The notes under the pieces: generated by a model | The model's database searches: none | The model's input: the letters and a program-made list of their open reading frames with translations, nothing else | Told to the model about the DNA's origin: nothing | DNA from: TMP-86 sp964247385 | Lineage (GTDB): Bacteria > Pseudomonadota > Gammaproteobacteria > Steroidobacterales > Steroidobacteraceae | NCBI GenBank assembly: GCA_964247385.1 | Contig: CAXTUB010000002.1 | Location: 196,310 to 260,309 of the forward strand | Direction of reading: 5' to 3' | DNA length: 64,000 nt | Made by a program: the position numbers and the translations under genes | Part shown: piece by piece, positions 8,051-17,077 of the stretch | Position numbering within the stretch: the stretch's first letter is position 1 | Layout: the number at the start of each line of letters is the position of its first letter

Positions 8051-9895
8051 TTGACCGTGAGCAGCGCGCTCGCGGCGTTTTTCGCGTTCCTGTGGAGAGT
8101 GCTGGACGTGCTGCGGCGCGTTCTGCACTTGGCGCTGTTGCTGTTCATCTTTGGATTCCTGCTGGCGCTCCTGCACCACTCGATTCCCAAGATTCCGCGT
8201 TCCGCGGCTTTGATCTTGTCGCCCGAAGGGCAGCTCGTCGAAGAACTGTCGTTGGATGGCGTGCGCCGCGCGCTCGGTGAGGCTTCGGGCGGCACGGTGA
8301 GTGAAACGCGTCTGGCGGATGTGATCGAGGCCATCGAGGCTGCGAAGACCGATGCGCGCATCAAGCTCATCGTGCTGGATGTGGATCAGCTCGATCGCTC
8401 GGGTTTGTCGAAGCTGCAGGACGTGGGCGCGGCGCTGCGCGATTTTCGCACCAGCGGCAAGCGTGTCGTGGCCATCGGCAACTCCTACGATCAGGCGCAA
8501 TACTATTTGGCCGCGCAAGCGGGCGAGGTGTATCTCGATCCGTTCGGCATGGTGATGGTCGAAGGCTTTGGCTATTACCGGCAGTTCTTCAAGGAGGCCA
8601 TCGACAAGCTCGCCATCGATGTCAATGTGTTCAAGGTGGGCACCTATAAGAGCTTTACCGAGGGCTTTACGCGCAGCCAGATGTCCGATACGGAAAAGGA
8701 AGAGGCGCAGGTTTGGCTCAATACGCTTTGGAATGCCTACGAGCAAGATGTCGAGCGCGCGCGTTCCTTGCCTCAACACGCGCTGAGCGACTACATCGCC
8801 TCGGCGCCTGCCGCGCTTTCGGCAGTGAATGGCGATGCCGCGAAGCTGGCATTGCAACGCGGGCTGGTCACGGCCTTGAAGAGCCGCCGGCAAATCGGCG
8901 AGGAGCTGAAAAGCATCGTGGGCGAAGACGCGAGCACGCACTTCTTCAACCAAGTGGCCATGAAGCAGTATCTCACTGCCGTGCGCGCCAAGAATGCGCT
9001 CAAGTCGAAGAGCGGCGGCCGCGTGGGCGTCATCGTCGCGTCGGGCGACATCATGGAAGGGCGGCAGGGGCCCGGCAGCATCGGCGGCGACAGCACGTCG
9101 GACTTGCTGCGGCAGGCGCAATACGACAACGACATCAAGGCCGTCGTGCTGCGTGTCGACAGTCCCGGCGGCAGCATGTTTGCCTCCGAGGAAATCTCAC
9201 GCGAGGTGCAGCGTCTGCGCAAGGCGGGCAAGCCCGTCATCGTGTCCATGAGCACCTACGCCGCCTCGGGGGCGTATTATTTTGCCGCCGCGGCAAACCA
9301 AATTTTCGCAAGTCCCACGACGCTCACCGGCTCCATCGGGGTGTTCGCCGTGCTGCCGACCTTTCAGCGGAGCATCGCCAAGCTCGGCGTGAATGTCGAT
9401 GGCATCGGCACGACGCCGTTGTCGGGAACTTTGCGTTTGGATCGAGCACTCGGTGATAACGCGCGAAAAATCCTGCAGACGTCGGTTGAGAATGCGTACT
9501 CCCGTTTCCTGCTGCGAGTCTCTGAAGGCCGTAAGAAATCGGTGGAGGACGTGGATCGCATTGCGCAGGGCCGTGTCTGGGCGGGGATCGACGCACAGCG
9601 CCTTGGGCTCATCGATCATCTCGGCGGGTTGCGCGAAGCGGCGGACGCGGCGGCCAAGATGGCGGATTTGGCAGGAGACTACGATCTTCAGTACATACAG
9701 CCCGACTTGTCATTCCGCGAGCAGCTCGTTGCGCAATTGCGCGGCGGCATTGCGCGCGCCGTGGCCGGCTCGGGAGCTCTGCCGCATGCCTCGCTCGTGA
9801 AGGACGTCGCTCCGCTTCTCGACGAGATCGACACGGTTGCGCGAATCAAGGATCAGCGCGGCTTGTTTTCCTATTGCTGGTGCAAGGAAAACTAG
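8051..9895 (+). CDS. sppA: Signal peptide peptidase SppA, 67K long form
   Basis: SppA is an inner membrane serine/lysine protease that degrades cleaved signal peptides. The 614-residue length fits the duplicated long form of E. coli. An N-terminal membrane helix (about 22-42) is followed by two crotonase-like halves. The catalytic Lys is K200 (GTYKSFTEGF) in the first half and the nucleophile S406 (YAASGAYY) in the second. TTG at 8051 is preceded by AGAAGG at a suitable distance; GTG at 8057 is the alternative. The stop overlaps the tail of tdh on the other strand by four bases. Confidence 0.93.
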   Translation: MTVSSALAAFFAFLWRVLDVLRRVLHLALLLFIFGFLLALLHHSIPKIPRSAALILSPEGQLVEELSLDGVRRALGEASGGTVSETRLADVIEAIEAAKTDARIKLIVLDVDQLDRSGLSKLQDVGAALRDFRTSGKRVVAIGNSYDQAQYYLAAQAGEVYLDPFGMVMVEGFGYYRQFFKEAIDKLAIDVNVFKVGTYKSFTEGFTRSQMSDTEKEEAQVWLNTLWNAYEQDVERARSLPQHALSDYIASAPAALSAVNGDAAKLALQRGLVTALKSRRQIGEELKSIVGEDASTHFFNQVAMKQYLTAVRAKNALKSKSGGRVGVIVASGDIMEGRQGPGSIGGDSTSDLLRQAQYDNDIKAVVLRVDSPGGSMFASEEISREVQRLRKAGKPVIVSMSTYAASGAYYFAAAANQIFASPTTLTGSIGVFAVLPTFQRSIAKLGVNVDGIGTTPLSGTLRLDRALGDNARKILQTSVENAYSRFLLRVSEGRKKSVEDVDRIAQGRVWAGIDAQRLGLIDHLGGLREAADAAAKMADLAGDYDLQYIQPDLSFREQLVAQLRGGIARAVAGSGALPHASLVKDVAPLLDEIDTVARIKDQRGLFSYCWCKEN

Positions 9896-10923
9896 GCGGC
9901 CGCCCAATCCAGAATGACTTTGCCGGAAGCTCCCGAGTCCATGATCTCGAACCCATCGCGATAGTTCTCGATGTCGAGACGGTGGGTGATCACGGGGCGT
10001 ACGTCGAGGCCGCTTTGCAGCATGCTCGACATCTTGTACCAGGTCTCGAACATTTCCCGTCCGTAGATGCCCTTGATCGTCAGTCCCTTGAATATCACTT
10101 GATTCCAATCGATGGCGGTGTCGCCCGGCGGAATGCCGAGCAGTGAAAGATTTCCGCCATTGTTCATGACGCGCAACAGGTCACGCAACGCCGCCGGATT
10201 TCCCGACATCTCGAAACCCACGTCGAAGCCTTCTTCCATGCCCAGTGCGCGCATGGCTTCATCGAGGGATTCGCGCGTCACGTTGAGCGCGCGCGAGGCG
10301 CCCATGCCCGCGGCCAAACTCAGCCGATAGTCATTCACATCGGTGATGACGATGTGCCGCGCGCCGCAATGGCGCGCCACGGCGACCGCCATGATGCCGA
10401 TGGGGCCTGCGCCCGTGATCAGCACATCCTCGCCAACCACGTTGAATGCGAGCGCGGTGTGGGTGGCATTGCCGAACGGATCCAGGATGGAAGCGACCTC
10501 GTCGTCGATGGCCGCTGGCAATTTGAATACGTTGACTGCGGGCAGCACGAGATATTCGGCAAATGATCCGGGCCGGTTCACGCCCACACCGCTCGTGTTG
10601 CGGCACAGATGACGGCGGCCCGCGCGGCAATTGCGGCAATGTCCGCACGTGATGTGTCCTTCGCCCGAAACTCGATCTCCCGGCGCAAGGCCGCGTACTT
10701 CCGTGCCGATCTCGACGATCTCGCCCGAATATTCGTGACCCACCGGCATTTTGACGGGCACGTTCTTGCTGGCCCACGCATCCCAGCGATAGATGTGGAT
10801 GTCGGTGCCGCAGATGGCGGATTTGTGGATCTTGATGAGCACGTCGTTATGGCCGACTTGAGGCATCGGCACTTGGGTCATTTCGATGCCAGGACCGGCC
10901 GAGGCTTTGATCAGCGCTCTCAC
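9892..10923 (-). CDS. tdh: L-threonine 3-dehydrogenase
   Basis: A zinc alcohol dehydrogenase-family enzyme (343 residues) that oxidises threonine to 2-amino-3-ketobutyrate with NAD+. Visible are the catalytic zinc site CGTDIHIY and GHEYSGE, the structural zinc cysteines (CGHCRNC to C) and the NAD fold GAGPIGIMA. The start is GTG at 10923, overlapping the kbl stop as GTGA. Kbl, the next enzyme in the pathway, is immediately upstream, giving threonine to glycine plus acetyl-CoA. The frame runs on further upstream within kbl, but homology begins here. Confidence 0.95.
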   Translation of the reverse strand: MRALIKASAGPGIEMTQVPMPQVGHNDVLIKIHKSAICGTDIHIYRWDAWASKNVPVKMPVGHEYSGEIVEIGTEVRGLAPGDRVSGEGHITCGHCRNCRAGRRHLCRNTSGVGVNRPGSFAEYLVLPAVNVFKLPAAIDDEVASILDPFGNATHTALAFNVVGEDVLITGAGPIGIMAVAVARHCGARHIVITDVNDYRLSLAAGMGASRALNVTRESLDEAMRALGMEEGFDVGFEMSGNPAALRDLLRVMNNGGNLSLLGIPPGDTAIDWNQVIFKGLTIKGIYGREMFETWYKMSSMLQSGLDVRPVITHRLDIENYRDGFEIMDSGASGKVILDWAAA

Positions 10924-12143
10924 TGCAGCACCCTCAATGCGCGCGCTTCGCGTTCGAAGTGCCGCACCGCTTGATCCAATTCTTCGCGCGTGTGCGCGGC
11001 GCTCATTTGCGTGCGAATCCGCGCTTGACCGCGCGGCACGACAGGAAACGAGAATGCAACCACGAACACACCCGCGGCCTGCAAACGCTCGGCCAATTGT
11101 TGCGCCAAAGCGGCGTCTCCGATCATGACGGGAATGATGGGATGCTCGCCCGGCAGCAAGGTGAAGCCGCGTGCGCTCATCTGGGCGCGAAAATGCGCCG
11201 CGTTCATGCGCAGCCGCTCGCGCAGCTCGGCCGAATCTTCGAGCAAGTCGAGCACCCGGAGAGAGGTGGCGGCGACCACGGGCGCGAGGCTGTTCGAGAA
11301 CAGGTATGGCCGGGACCTTTGCCGCAGCCATGCCACGATTTCGCGGCGCGCCGCAATGTAGCCGCCGCTGGCGCCTCCCAATGCCTTGCCGAGCGTGCCC
11401 GACAGAATGTCGATGCGCTCGGCCACTGCACAATGCTCCGGCGTGCCGCGGCCGTTCGCGCCCAGCACTCCGGTGGAATGTGAGTCATCCACCATGACGA
11501 GCGCGTCATGGCGCTCCGCCAAATCACAAATGGCGCGCAAGTTGGCAATGGCGCCATCCATGGAGAACACGCCATCGGTTGCGATCAGGCGGGTGCGTGC
11601 ATCCGCGCATTGCGCCAAACATGCCTCAAGCTCGCCCATGTCGCCGTTCGCGTAACGCAAGCGACGCGCCTTGCACAGTCTGATGCCATCGATGATGCTC
11701 GCATGATTCAGCGCATCGCTGATCACCGCATCCCTCTCATCGAGCAGAGTCTCGAACAGGCCGCCATTGGCATCGAAGCACGAGGAGTACAGGATGACAT
11801 CGTCCATTGCCAGGAATTGCGCCAGCCGCTCCTCGAGCTCGCGATGCACGCTCTGGGTACCGCAAATGAAACGCACGGACGCCATGCCGTACCCATATCG
11901 GTCGATCGCGGCGTGCGCGGCCGCGCGCACCTCCGGATGATTCGCAAGCCCCAGATAATTATTCGCACACAAGTTGATGAGCTCGTATCCGTCGGCGCTT
12001 CTCACGAATGCGCCTTGCGGTGAGTCGATAATGAGCTCGCGCTTGAACAAGCCTTCGCGCACGAGCGTTTGCTGCTCGCTTTCGAGCCTTTTCGTCAGTG
12101 GCTTCTCTACGGTGTGCTGATGCGGCAGTGCGATCTGGGACAT
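10920..12143 (-). CDS. kbl: 2-amino-3-ketobutyrate CoA ligase (glycine C-acetyltransferase)
   Basis: 407 residues, PLP-dependent alpha-oxoamine synthase family. The PLP lysine lies in SGTLGKALGGASGG; DDSHSTGVLG holds the conserved Asp and His, and NNYLGLANHP the substrate loop. It splits 2-amino-3-ketobutyrate with CoA into glycine and acetyl-CoA. It is coupled to tdh by a four-base overlap and lies 54 bases downstream of sixA, so it may be carried on the suf transcript. Confidence 0.95.
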   Translation of the reverse strand: MSQIALPHQHTVEKPLTKRLESEQQTLVREGLFKRELIIDSPQGAFVRSADGYELINLCANNYLGLANHPEVRAAAHAAIDRYGYGMASVRFICGTQSVHRELEERLAQFLAMDDVILYSSCFDANGGLFETLLDERDAVISDALNHASIIDGIRLCKARRLRYANGDMGELEACLAQCADARTRLIATDGVFSMDGAIANLRAICDLAERHDALVMVDDSHSTGVLGANGRGTPEHCAVAERIDILSGTLGKALGGASGGYIAARREIVAWLRQRSRPYLFSNSLAPVVAATSLRVLDLLEDSAELRERLRMNAAHFRAQMSARGFTLLPGEHPIIPVMIGDAALAQQLAERLQAAGVFVVAFSFPVVPRGQARIRTQMSAAHTREELDQAVRHFEREARALRVLQ

Positions 12144-12197
12144 TTGAAATGACGCGATGGGATTTGGAAGGGACGAGGTGAAGAAAGCCCCGTGCCT

Positions 12198-12734
12198 TCA
12201 GACCATGAGCTCAGGCGGATTGCCCGGCTCGTCGAGGTCGCAAGCAAACGCAGATTGCGGACTGAGCTCGTTCCAGGCGGCCGCATTCCAACGCGCGCTC
12301 GCGATTCCCGCTGTGGAGAGCGAGCGCGGCAATTGCTTGGGTCCCAATCGGCTCGCGAGCTCGCTCAATCCTGGATTGTGCGCGCACGCCAGAATGTGCA
12401 CGCACGAGGCGGCCTGTTTCGCAATCAAAGTCCAAATGCGGTCGGGCGCCGCCAGATACAATTCCCGTGCGCAGCGCATGTAGGCCTCGTCGAGCTCGCA
12501 AACCCCGAGCACGATTTGCGCCGTAGTCCAGGCGCGCTCGGCCGGACTCGCCAGGATCAAATCCGGAATGAGCCCGCGCGCCTTCATGCGCTGAGCCATG
12601 TCTTGCACTTCGGCGACGCCGCGGCGCGTCAGAGGCCGCTCGAAATCCTCAGCCCAGGCATCGGTCGATTCGGCCTCGCCGTGACGCATAAGCGTCAAGC
12701 GCCGGGCCAAGGCAGTGTGAGCCGGAGAGCTCAC
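12198..12734 (-). CDS. sixA: SixA-like phosphohistidine phosphatase
   Basis: 178 residues, histidine phosphatase superfamily. The catalytic RHG motif is LTLMRHGEAE; ILASPAERAWTTAQI and the C-terminal ACAHNPGLSELASRL (second catalytic His) are typical of SixA. SixA in E. coli removes phosphate from phosphohistidine of a PTS protein; the substrate here is unknown. The GTG start overlaps the sufT stop as GTGA, so it is translated with the iron-sulfur operon, an unusual partnership. Confidence 0.85.
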   Translation of the reverse strand: MSSPAHTALARRLTLMRHGEAESTDAWAEDFERPLTRRGVAEVQDMAQRMKARGLIPDLILASPAERAWTTAQIVLGVCELDEAYMRCARELYLAAPDRIWTLIAKQAASCVHILACAHNPGLSELASRLGPKQLPRSLSTAGIASARWNAAAWNELSPQSAFACDLDEPGNPPELMV

Positions 12735-13279
12735 ATCATGCCCGTCTGCAAGCGCGCCGCTTCCGACATCATCGATTGATTCCAGGGCGGATCGAACACC
12801 AGCTCGACGTTGGCCTGAGCAATGGTCGGCACCCGCTCGAGCTTGTCGCGCACATCTTGCACCAGGATCTCGCCCATGCCGCAGCCGGGCGCGGTCAAGG
12901 TCATCTTCACATCGACCACCCGCGAATCGTCACCGGTTTTCGCGACCTCGCAGTCATAGATGAGACCAAGGTCGACCACGTTGATGGGAATCTCGGGGTC
13001 ATAGCACGTGCGCAGCTGATCCCACACCACCCGTTTGATGTCCTCTTCCGATGCATCGGGAGGAATCGACGGAGCGGGTGCGAGCTCCTGGCCAATCGCA
13101 TCCGCATCCTTGCCGGCAATTCGAAACAAGTTGCCGTCGATGTATACCGTGAAGCTGCCGCCCAGCGCCTGCGTGATGTAGCCCACGGCACCGACCTTCA
13201 AGTCGATCTCCACGCCGGCGGGTATGGCAACGGCCTTCACGTCGCGATGCACGTAGATGGGCTCGTTCTCAAAAGGCAT
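12731..13279 (-). CDS. sufT: SufT, Fe-S cluster maturation factor (MIP18/DUF59 family)
   Basis: 182 residues. The C-terminal half (about 80-180) is the MIP18/DUF59 fold with PEIPINVVDLGLIYD and the conserved TAPGCGMG motif, whose Cys is the likely metal ligand. The N-terminal half matches the extension that separates SufT from plain DUF59 proteins. SufT assists maturation of [4Fe-4S] proteins. It starts one base after sufU ends. Confidence 0.9.
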   Translation of the reverse strand: MPFENEPIYVHRDVKAVAIPAGVEIDLKVGAVGYITQALGGSFTVYIDGNLFRIAGKDADAIGQELAPAPSIPPDASEEDIKRVVWDQLRTCYDPEIPINVVDLGLIYDCEVAKTGDDSRVVDVKMTLTAPGCGMGEILVQDVRDKLERVPTIAQANVELVFDPPWNQSMMSEAARLQTGMM

Positions 13280-13280
13280 T

Positions 13281-13724
13281 TTATTCAGTGCTCACGGCAG
13301 CGGAAGCGGCCGGGCCCAGCGCCGAGGCCAACGTGTGCCAGCAGAGACTTGCGCACTTCACACGCGCCGGAAATTCATGCACTCCGGAAAGAGCGGCGAG
13401 TTTGCCCAAGCCATCGATGGGGGCGCCATCCAGCGTGAACAGAGCGTGCATGCGCTCGAACAACGCTTTGGCCTCCGCCACGCTCTTCCCTTTGACGGCT
13501 TCGGTCATGAGAGAGGCCGACGCGGTCGAGATGGCGCAGCCTTGACCTTCGAAACGGACCTCGTCGATACGGCCGTCTACGAGGCGCAGACGCAGCGTCA
13601 GACGATCGCCGCATAATGGGTTGAAGCCCTGCGTAACGCGATCCGCCGGCTCCAACGGGCCGAAGTTTCGCGGCGAACGATTGTGATCCAGAATCACATC
13701 GCGGTAGAGATCAGCGATGTCCAC
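13281..13724 (-). CDS. sufU: SufU/IscU-like sulfur-transfer and scaffold protein
   Basis: 147 residues, U-type family. Conserved cysteines are C38 (NPLCGD, followed by the key Asp40), C63 (GQGCAIS) and C124 with a nearby C128 (VKCASLC). An extra stretch between C63 and C124 fits SufU rather than IscU. SufU accepts persulfide sulfur from SufS. No sufE or A-type carrier gene is present in this operon, so SufU is the probable partner of SufS here. Confidence 0.92.
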   Translation of the reverse strand: MDIADLYRDVILDHNRSPRNFGPLEPADRVTQGFNPLCGDRLTLRLRLVDGRIDEVRFEGQGCAISTASASLMTEAVKGKSVAEAKALFERMHALFTLDGAPIDGLGKLAALSGVHEFPARVKCASLCWHTLASALGPAASAAVSTE

Positions 13725-13730
13725 GCGTTC

Positions 13731-14978
13731 TCATGTGAGCATGGCGCGCGCATCCTGCACGCCCTGTACCAGACGATCCACCTCGCCGAATTCATTGAAA
13801 AACGCGAACGAGGCGCGCACGGTCGCGGGAACGTTGAAGCGCTCCATGACGGGCATTGCGCAATGATGGCCAGTGCGCACCGCGATGCCGCGGCTATCCA
13901 AAATGGTTCCCAGATCGTGCGGATGGGCGCCCTCCACCACGAACGACACCACGCTCACTTTTTCATCGGCCGTGCCCACGAGCCTCAAGCCGGGAATGCG
14001 CGCAAGCTCGGTGCTCGCGTAGTGAAGCAAAGCGTCCTCATGCGCATGCGCCGCGGCTCGATCCATGCCGCGCAAGAAATCGACCGCCGCGCCCAGCCCC
14101 ACGGCGCCAGAAATGTTCGGCGTGCCGGCTTCGAACTTGTACGGCAGGCTGTTATATGTCGTTCCTTCGAAGCTGACCGACAAGATCATGTCGCCGCCCC
14201 CCTGCCAGGGCGGCATGGCCTCGAGCCGCGACTCGTGGCCGTACAACACTCCGATGCCGGTCGGGGCGAACATCTTATGACCGGAGAACGCGTAAAAATC
14301 GCAGCCCAACGCGCGCACGTCGACATCGAAGTGCGGCATGGCTTGCGCGCCGTCGATCACCGTCATGATGCCGCGCGTTTTCGCATGGGCAATCAACGCC
14401 GCGACGGGAAGCACCGTGCCCAATGCATTGGATGCATGCGCGCAAGCGAAAATGCGCGTGCGCTCGCGCATGAGCGCAACCACGTCATGCTCGTGCACGC
14501 TCCCATCCGCCCTCACCGGAGCCACCACCAAGCGCGCTCCCGTCTGCGCGCACACCATCTGCCAAGGCACGATGTTGGCGTGGTGCTCCAAACCAGTGAT
14601 CAAAATCTCGTCGCCCTCGACGAGCCGGTTTCGTGCATCGCTCTGCGCGATCAAGTTGATCGCCTCCGTCGTGCCGCGAACGAAAATCACTTCGCGGCTC
14701 GAAGCCGCATTGATGAAACGGGCAATCTTCTCGCGCGCGCCTTCGTAGCGCTCGGTGGCTTCGGCGCTTAAGGTGTAGACGCCGCGATGCACATTGGCGT
14801 GGTGATGCCGCTCATAGTCGTCCACCGCCGCGATCACGCTTTGCGGGCGCTGAGTCGATGCTGCATTGTCGAGAAAAGCGAGGGGATGACCATTGATGCG
14901 CCGCGCGAGAATCGGAAATTTCGCGCGTGCCGACGCCGTATCGTAATGCGATCGCTGCAGCGCCAAGCTGGAGCTCAT
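13731..14978 (-). CDS. sufS: Cysteine desulfurase SufS
   Basis: A 415-residue group II cysteine desulfurase that takes sulfur from cysteine as a persulfide. The PLP lysine is K235 (SGHKMFAPTG) and the active-site cysteine is C373 (RTGHHCAMPV), on the short loop typical of SufS. The ATG at 14978 overlaps the sufD stop by four bases. Confidence 0.96.
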   Translation of the reverse strand: MSSSLALQRSHYDTASARAKFPILARRINGHPLAFLDNAASTQRPQSVIAAVDDYERHHHANVHRGVYTLSAEATERYEGAREKIARFINAASSREVIFVRGTTEAINLIAQSDARNRLVEGDEILITGLEHHANIVPWQMVCAQTGARLVVAPVRADGSVHEHDVVALMRERTRIFACAHASNALGTVLPVAALIAHAKTRGIMTVIDGAQAMPHFDVDVRALGCDFYAFSGHKMFAPTGIGVLYGHESRLEAMPPWQGGGDMILSVSFEGTTYNSLPYKFEAGTPNISGAVGLGAAVDFLRGMDRAAAHAHEDALLHYASTELARIPGLRLVGTADEKVSVVSFVVEGAHPHDLGTILDSRGIAVRTGHHCAMPVMERFNVPATVRASFAFFNEFGEVDRLVQGVQDARAMLT

Positions 14979-16300
14979 CGCAGCTCCTTCAGTACGTGCG
15001 CATCGGGAAGCGCCTCGATCAGCTTCGCTTCAACGGCTGCGCGCACTGAGCCCAAGCTCATGCGCTTCAGCACATCTGCGAGAAAGGCGAATACCAGCAA
15101 GGCATGCGCCGTGTTCTTATCCAGGCCGCGCGACAGGAGATAGAACAGCATCTCCTCGTCGAGACGACCCACGGTCGCACCGTGCACGCAGCTCACATCA
15201 TCCGTGTAAATCTCGAGCTGCGGCCGCACATCGATTTCAGCTCCGGCGGATAGCAACAGGCCGCGGCACGACTGCCGCGAGTCGCTTTGCTGCGCCTTCG
15301 CGTCCACGTGGACCAGGCTGTTGAATACGCCGCGGCCCCGGCCGCTCGCGATGACTCGCGCGGTTTGCCGGCTCACCGTAGCGCGCGCTGCATGCGTCAC
15401 CCAATACGCGGCATCTGCCGTGCGCTCGGCCGCCGACAACAAGGCATAGGCATCGCACGATGCACGCTCGCCGAGGAGATCGACCTGGCAGTTTGCGCGC
15501 GTCAGCGATGCGCCCAAGCACACCGTATGCTGCTCGACGTGCGCATCGTGGGCGCAGCGGACTTGCAAATGATCGAAGTGAGCAGCCTCGGCGGCGCGCT
15601 CGATCACGCGATAGTGCTCGAGACGAGCATCCTCGCCGGCGTGCACCGCGCTCACATGGTTGGTGACCCCTTGATCACCGTGAGCCGACACGTGATGCTC
15701 GATCATCGTGGCGCGGCTTCCCGGCAGCGCCTCGATGAGCACTCGCGAATGCGCGATCGAGGCTCGAGGTTGCTCGCTGCAATGAAGGATCACGAGCGGC
15801 GTCGGGCATATCCCGGCAACACGAACGACAATGCCGTCATCCAACGAGGCCGCATTGGCCAGCGCCCAGCGCGAGCGCTCATCATCCGAAAGCTGCGGCA
15901 AGAGCCGCCTCAACCGCTCAGGTTCGCGCTCGGCGCAGTCACGCAACGACATCACTTCGAATCCCTGGCCGGACTGCAGGCTTGATCCGATGAGCCGCGC
16001 ATTGCGCAACACGACGAGGGGCCAATCCTCATTTCCACGCAGCGCTGAGTTGAAAGAGGCAACCGAGGCTGAGGACGACGACGCCAATACGGTCGCTTGA
16101 GGTCCCGCCGCCGCGGTGAAGACCGTGCCCAGCAACTCGCGCAGATCGGTGTAGCGCCAGCTCTCATCCCGCACGTTCGGCAGCCCCAGCCGCTTGAGGC
16201 GTGTCATGGCCTGAACGCGATAATCATCCAGCGCTGTGCGGCCACTCGGCGCGGCGCGGCTGTACAGCGTCTCGAGGGATGCGGCCGCCGCGCTCGTCAT
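14975..16300 (-). CDS. sufD: Fe-S assembly protein SufD
   Basis: 441 residues, beta-helix protein of the SufBC2D scaffold. The C-terminal half has the family pattern, with DVSCVHGATVG and the LLSRGLDKNTAHALL tail; the N-terminus is variable. The frame extends to 16327, but the ATG at 16300 overlaps the sufC stop as ATGA, like its neighbours, and is preferred. Confidence 0.94.
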   Translation of the reverse strand: MTSAAAASLETLYSRAAPSGRTALDDYRVQAMTRLKRLGLPNVRDESWRYTDLRELLGTVFTAAAGPQATVLASSSSASVASFNSALRGNEDWPLVVLRNARLIGSSLQSGQGFEVMSLRDCAEREPERLRRLLPQLSDDERSRWALANAASLDDGIVVRVAGICPTPLVILHCSEQPRASIAHSRVLIEALPGSRATMIEHHVSAHGDQGVTNHVSAVHAGEDARLEHYRVIERAAEAAHFDHLQVRCAHDAHVEQHTVCLGASLTRANCQVDLLGERASCDAYALLSAAERTADAAYWVTHAARATVSRQTARVIASGRGRGVFNSLVHVDAKAQQSDSRQSCRGLLLSAGAEIDVRPQLEIYTDDVSCVHGATVGRLDEEMLFYLLSRGLDKNTAHALLVFAFLADVLKRMSLGSVRAAVEAKLIEALPDAHVLKELR

Positions 16301-17052
16301 GCGCGTGCGCTCTCTTGCCTCACCCAATCGTAGCCGCGGCGCTCGAGCTCGAGCGCCAGGCTCTTATCCCCCGTCTTCAAGATCCGACCGTCGCTCAGCA
16401 CGTGCACGAAATCCGGAACGATGTAGTCGAGGAGCCGCTGATAGTGAGTGACCAAAAGAATCGAGCGGTCGGGCGAGCGCAAGCTGTTCACACCTTGAGC
16501 CACGATCTTGAGCGCGTCGATGTCGAGCCCGGAATCCGTCTCGTCCAATATGGCGAGCCGCGGCTCGAGCACGAGCATTTGCAGAATCTCGTTGCGCTTC
16601 TTTTCCCCACCCGAGAACCCCTCGTTCACGCCGCGGTTCAAAAATGCCTCGCTCATGTGCATGAGCTTCATCTTTTCCTTGACCAATGAAAGAAACTCAT
16701 AGGCATCCACTTCGGGCAGGCCCGCCGCCGTGCGCTTGGCATTCAATGCCGCCTTCAATAGATAGGCGTTGTTGACTCCCGGGATCTCGACTGGATATTG
16801 AAAACCCAGAAAAATACCCCGTCGCGCGCGCTCCTCCACCGGCATGCCGAGAAGCTCCGCGCCGTCGTAGGTCACCCGGCCTTGTAATACTTCATAATCC
16901 TCGCGGCCCGCGAGCACTTGCGCGAGCGTGCTCTTGCCTGAACCGTTCGGTCCCATGACGGCGTGCACTTCACCCGTACCGACGGTGAGATCAACGCCGC
17001 GCAAAATTTCCTTCCCGGCCGCGCTGGCTCGCAACCCTTCGATTCGCAACAC
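16297..17052 (-). CDS. sufC: SufC ATPase of the SufBCD scaffold
   Basis: 251 residues, soluble ABC ATPase. Walker A GPNGSGKST, Q-loop GFQYPVEIPG, signature FSGGEKKRNEI, Walker B LAILDETDSGLDID and H-loop THYQR are all intact. It starts with GTG at 17052, 25 bases after the sufB stop. Confidence 0.97.
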   Translation of the reverse strand: MLRIEGLRASAAGKEILRGVDLTVGTGEVHAVMGPNGSGKSTLAQVLAGREDYEVLQGRVTYDGAELLGMPVEERARRGIFLGFQYPVEIPGVNNAYLLKAALNAKRTAAGLPEVDAYEFLSLVKEKMKLMHMSEAFLNRGVNEGFSGGEKKRNEILQMLVLEPRLAILDETDSGLDIDALKIVAQGVNSLRSPDRSILLVTHYQRLLDYIVPDFVHVLSDGRILKTGDKSLALELERRGYDWVRQESARA

Positions 17053-17077
17053 GTAATGACCTGCCCCGCTGCGCCGC

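Noticed and set aside
8042..9121. 359-codon minus-strand frame antisense to sppA
   Set aside because: Shadow frame; the plus strand encodes catalytic Lys and Ser of SppA.
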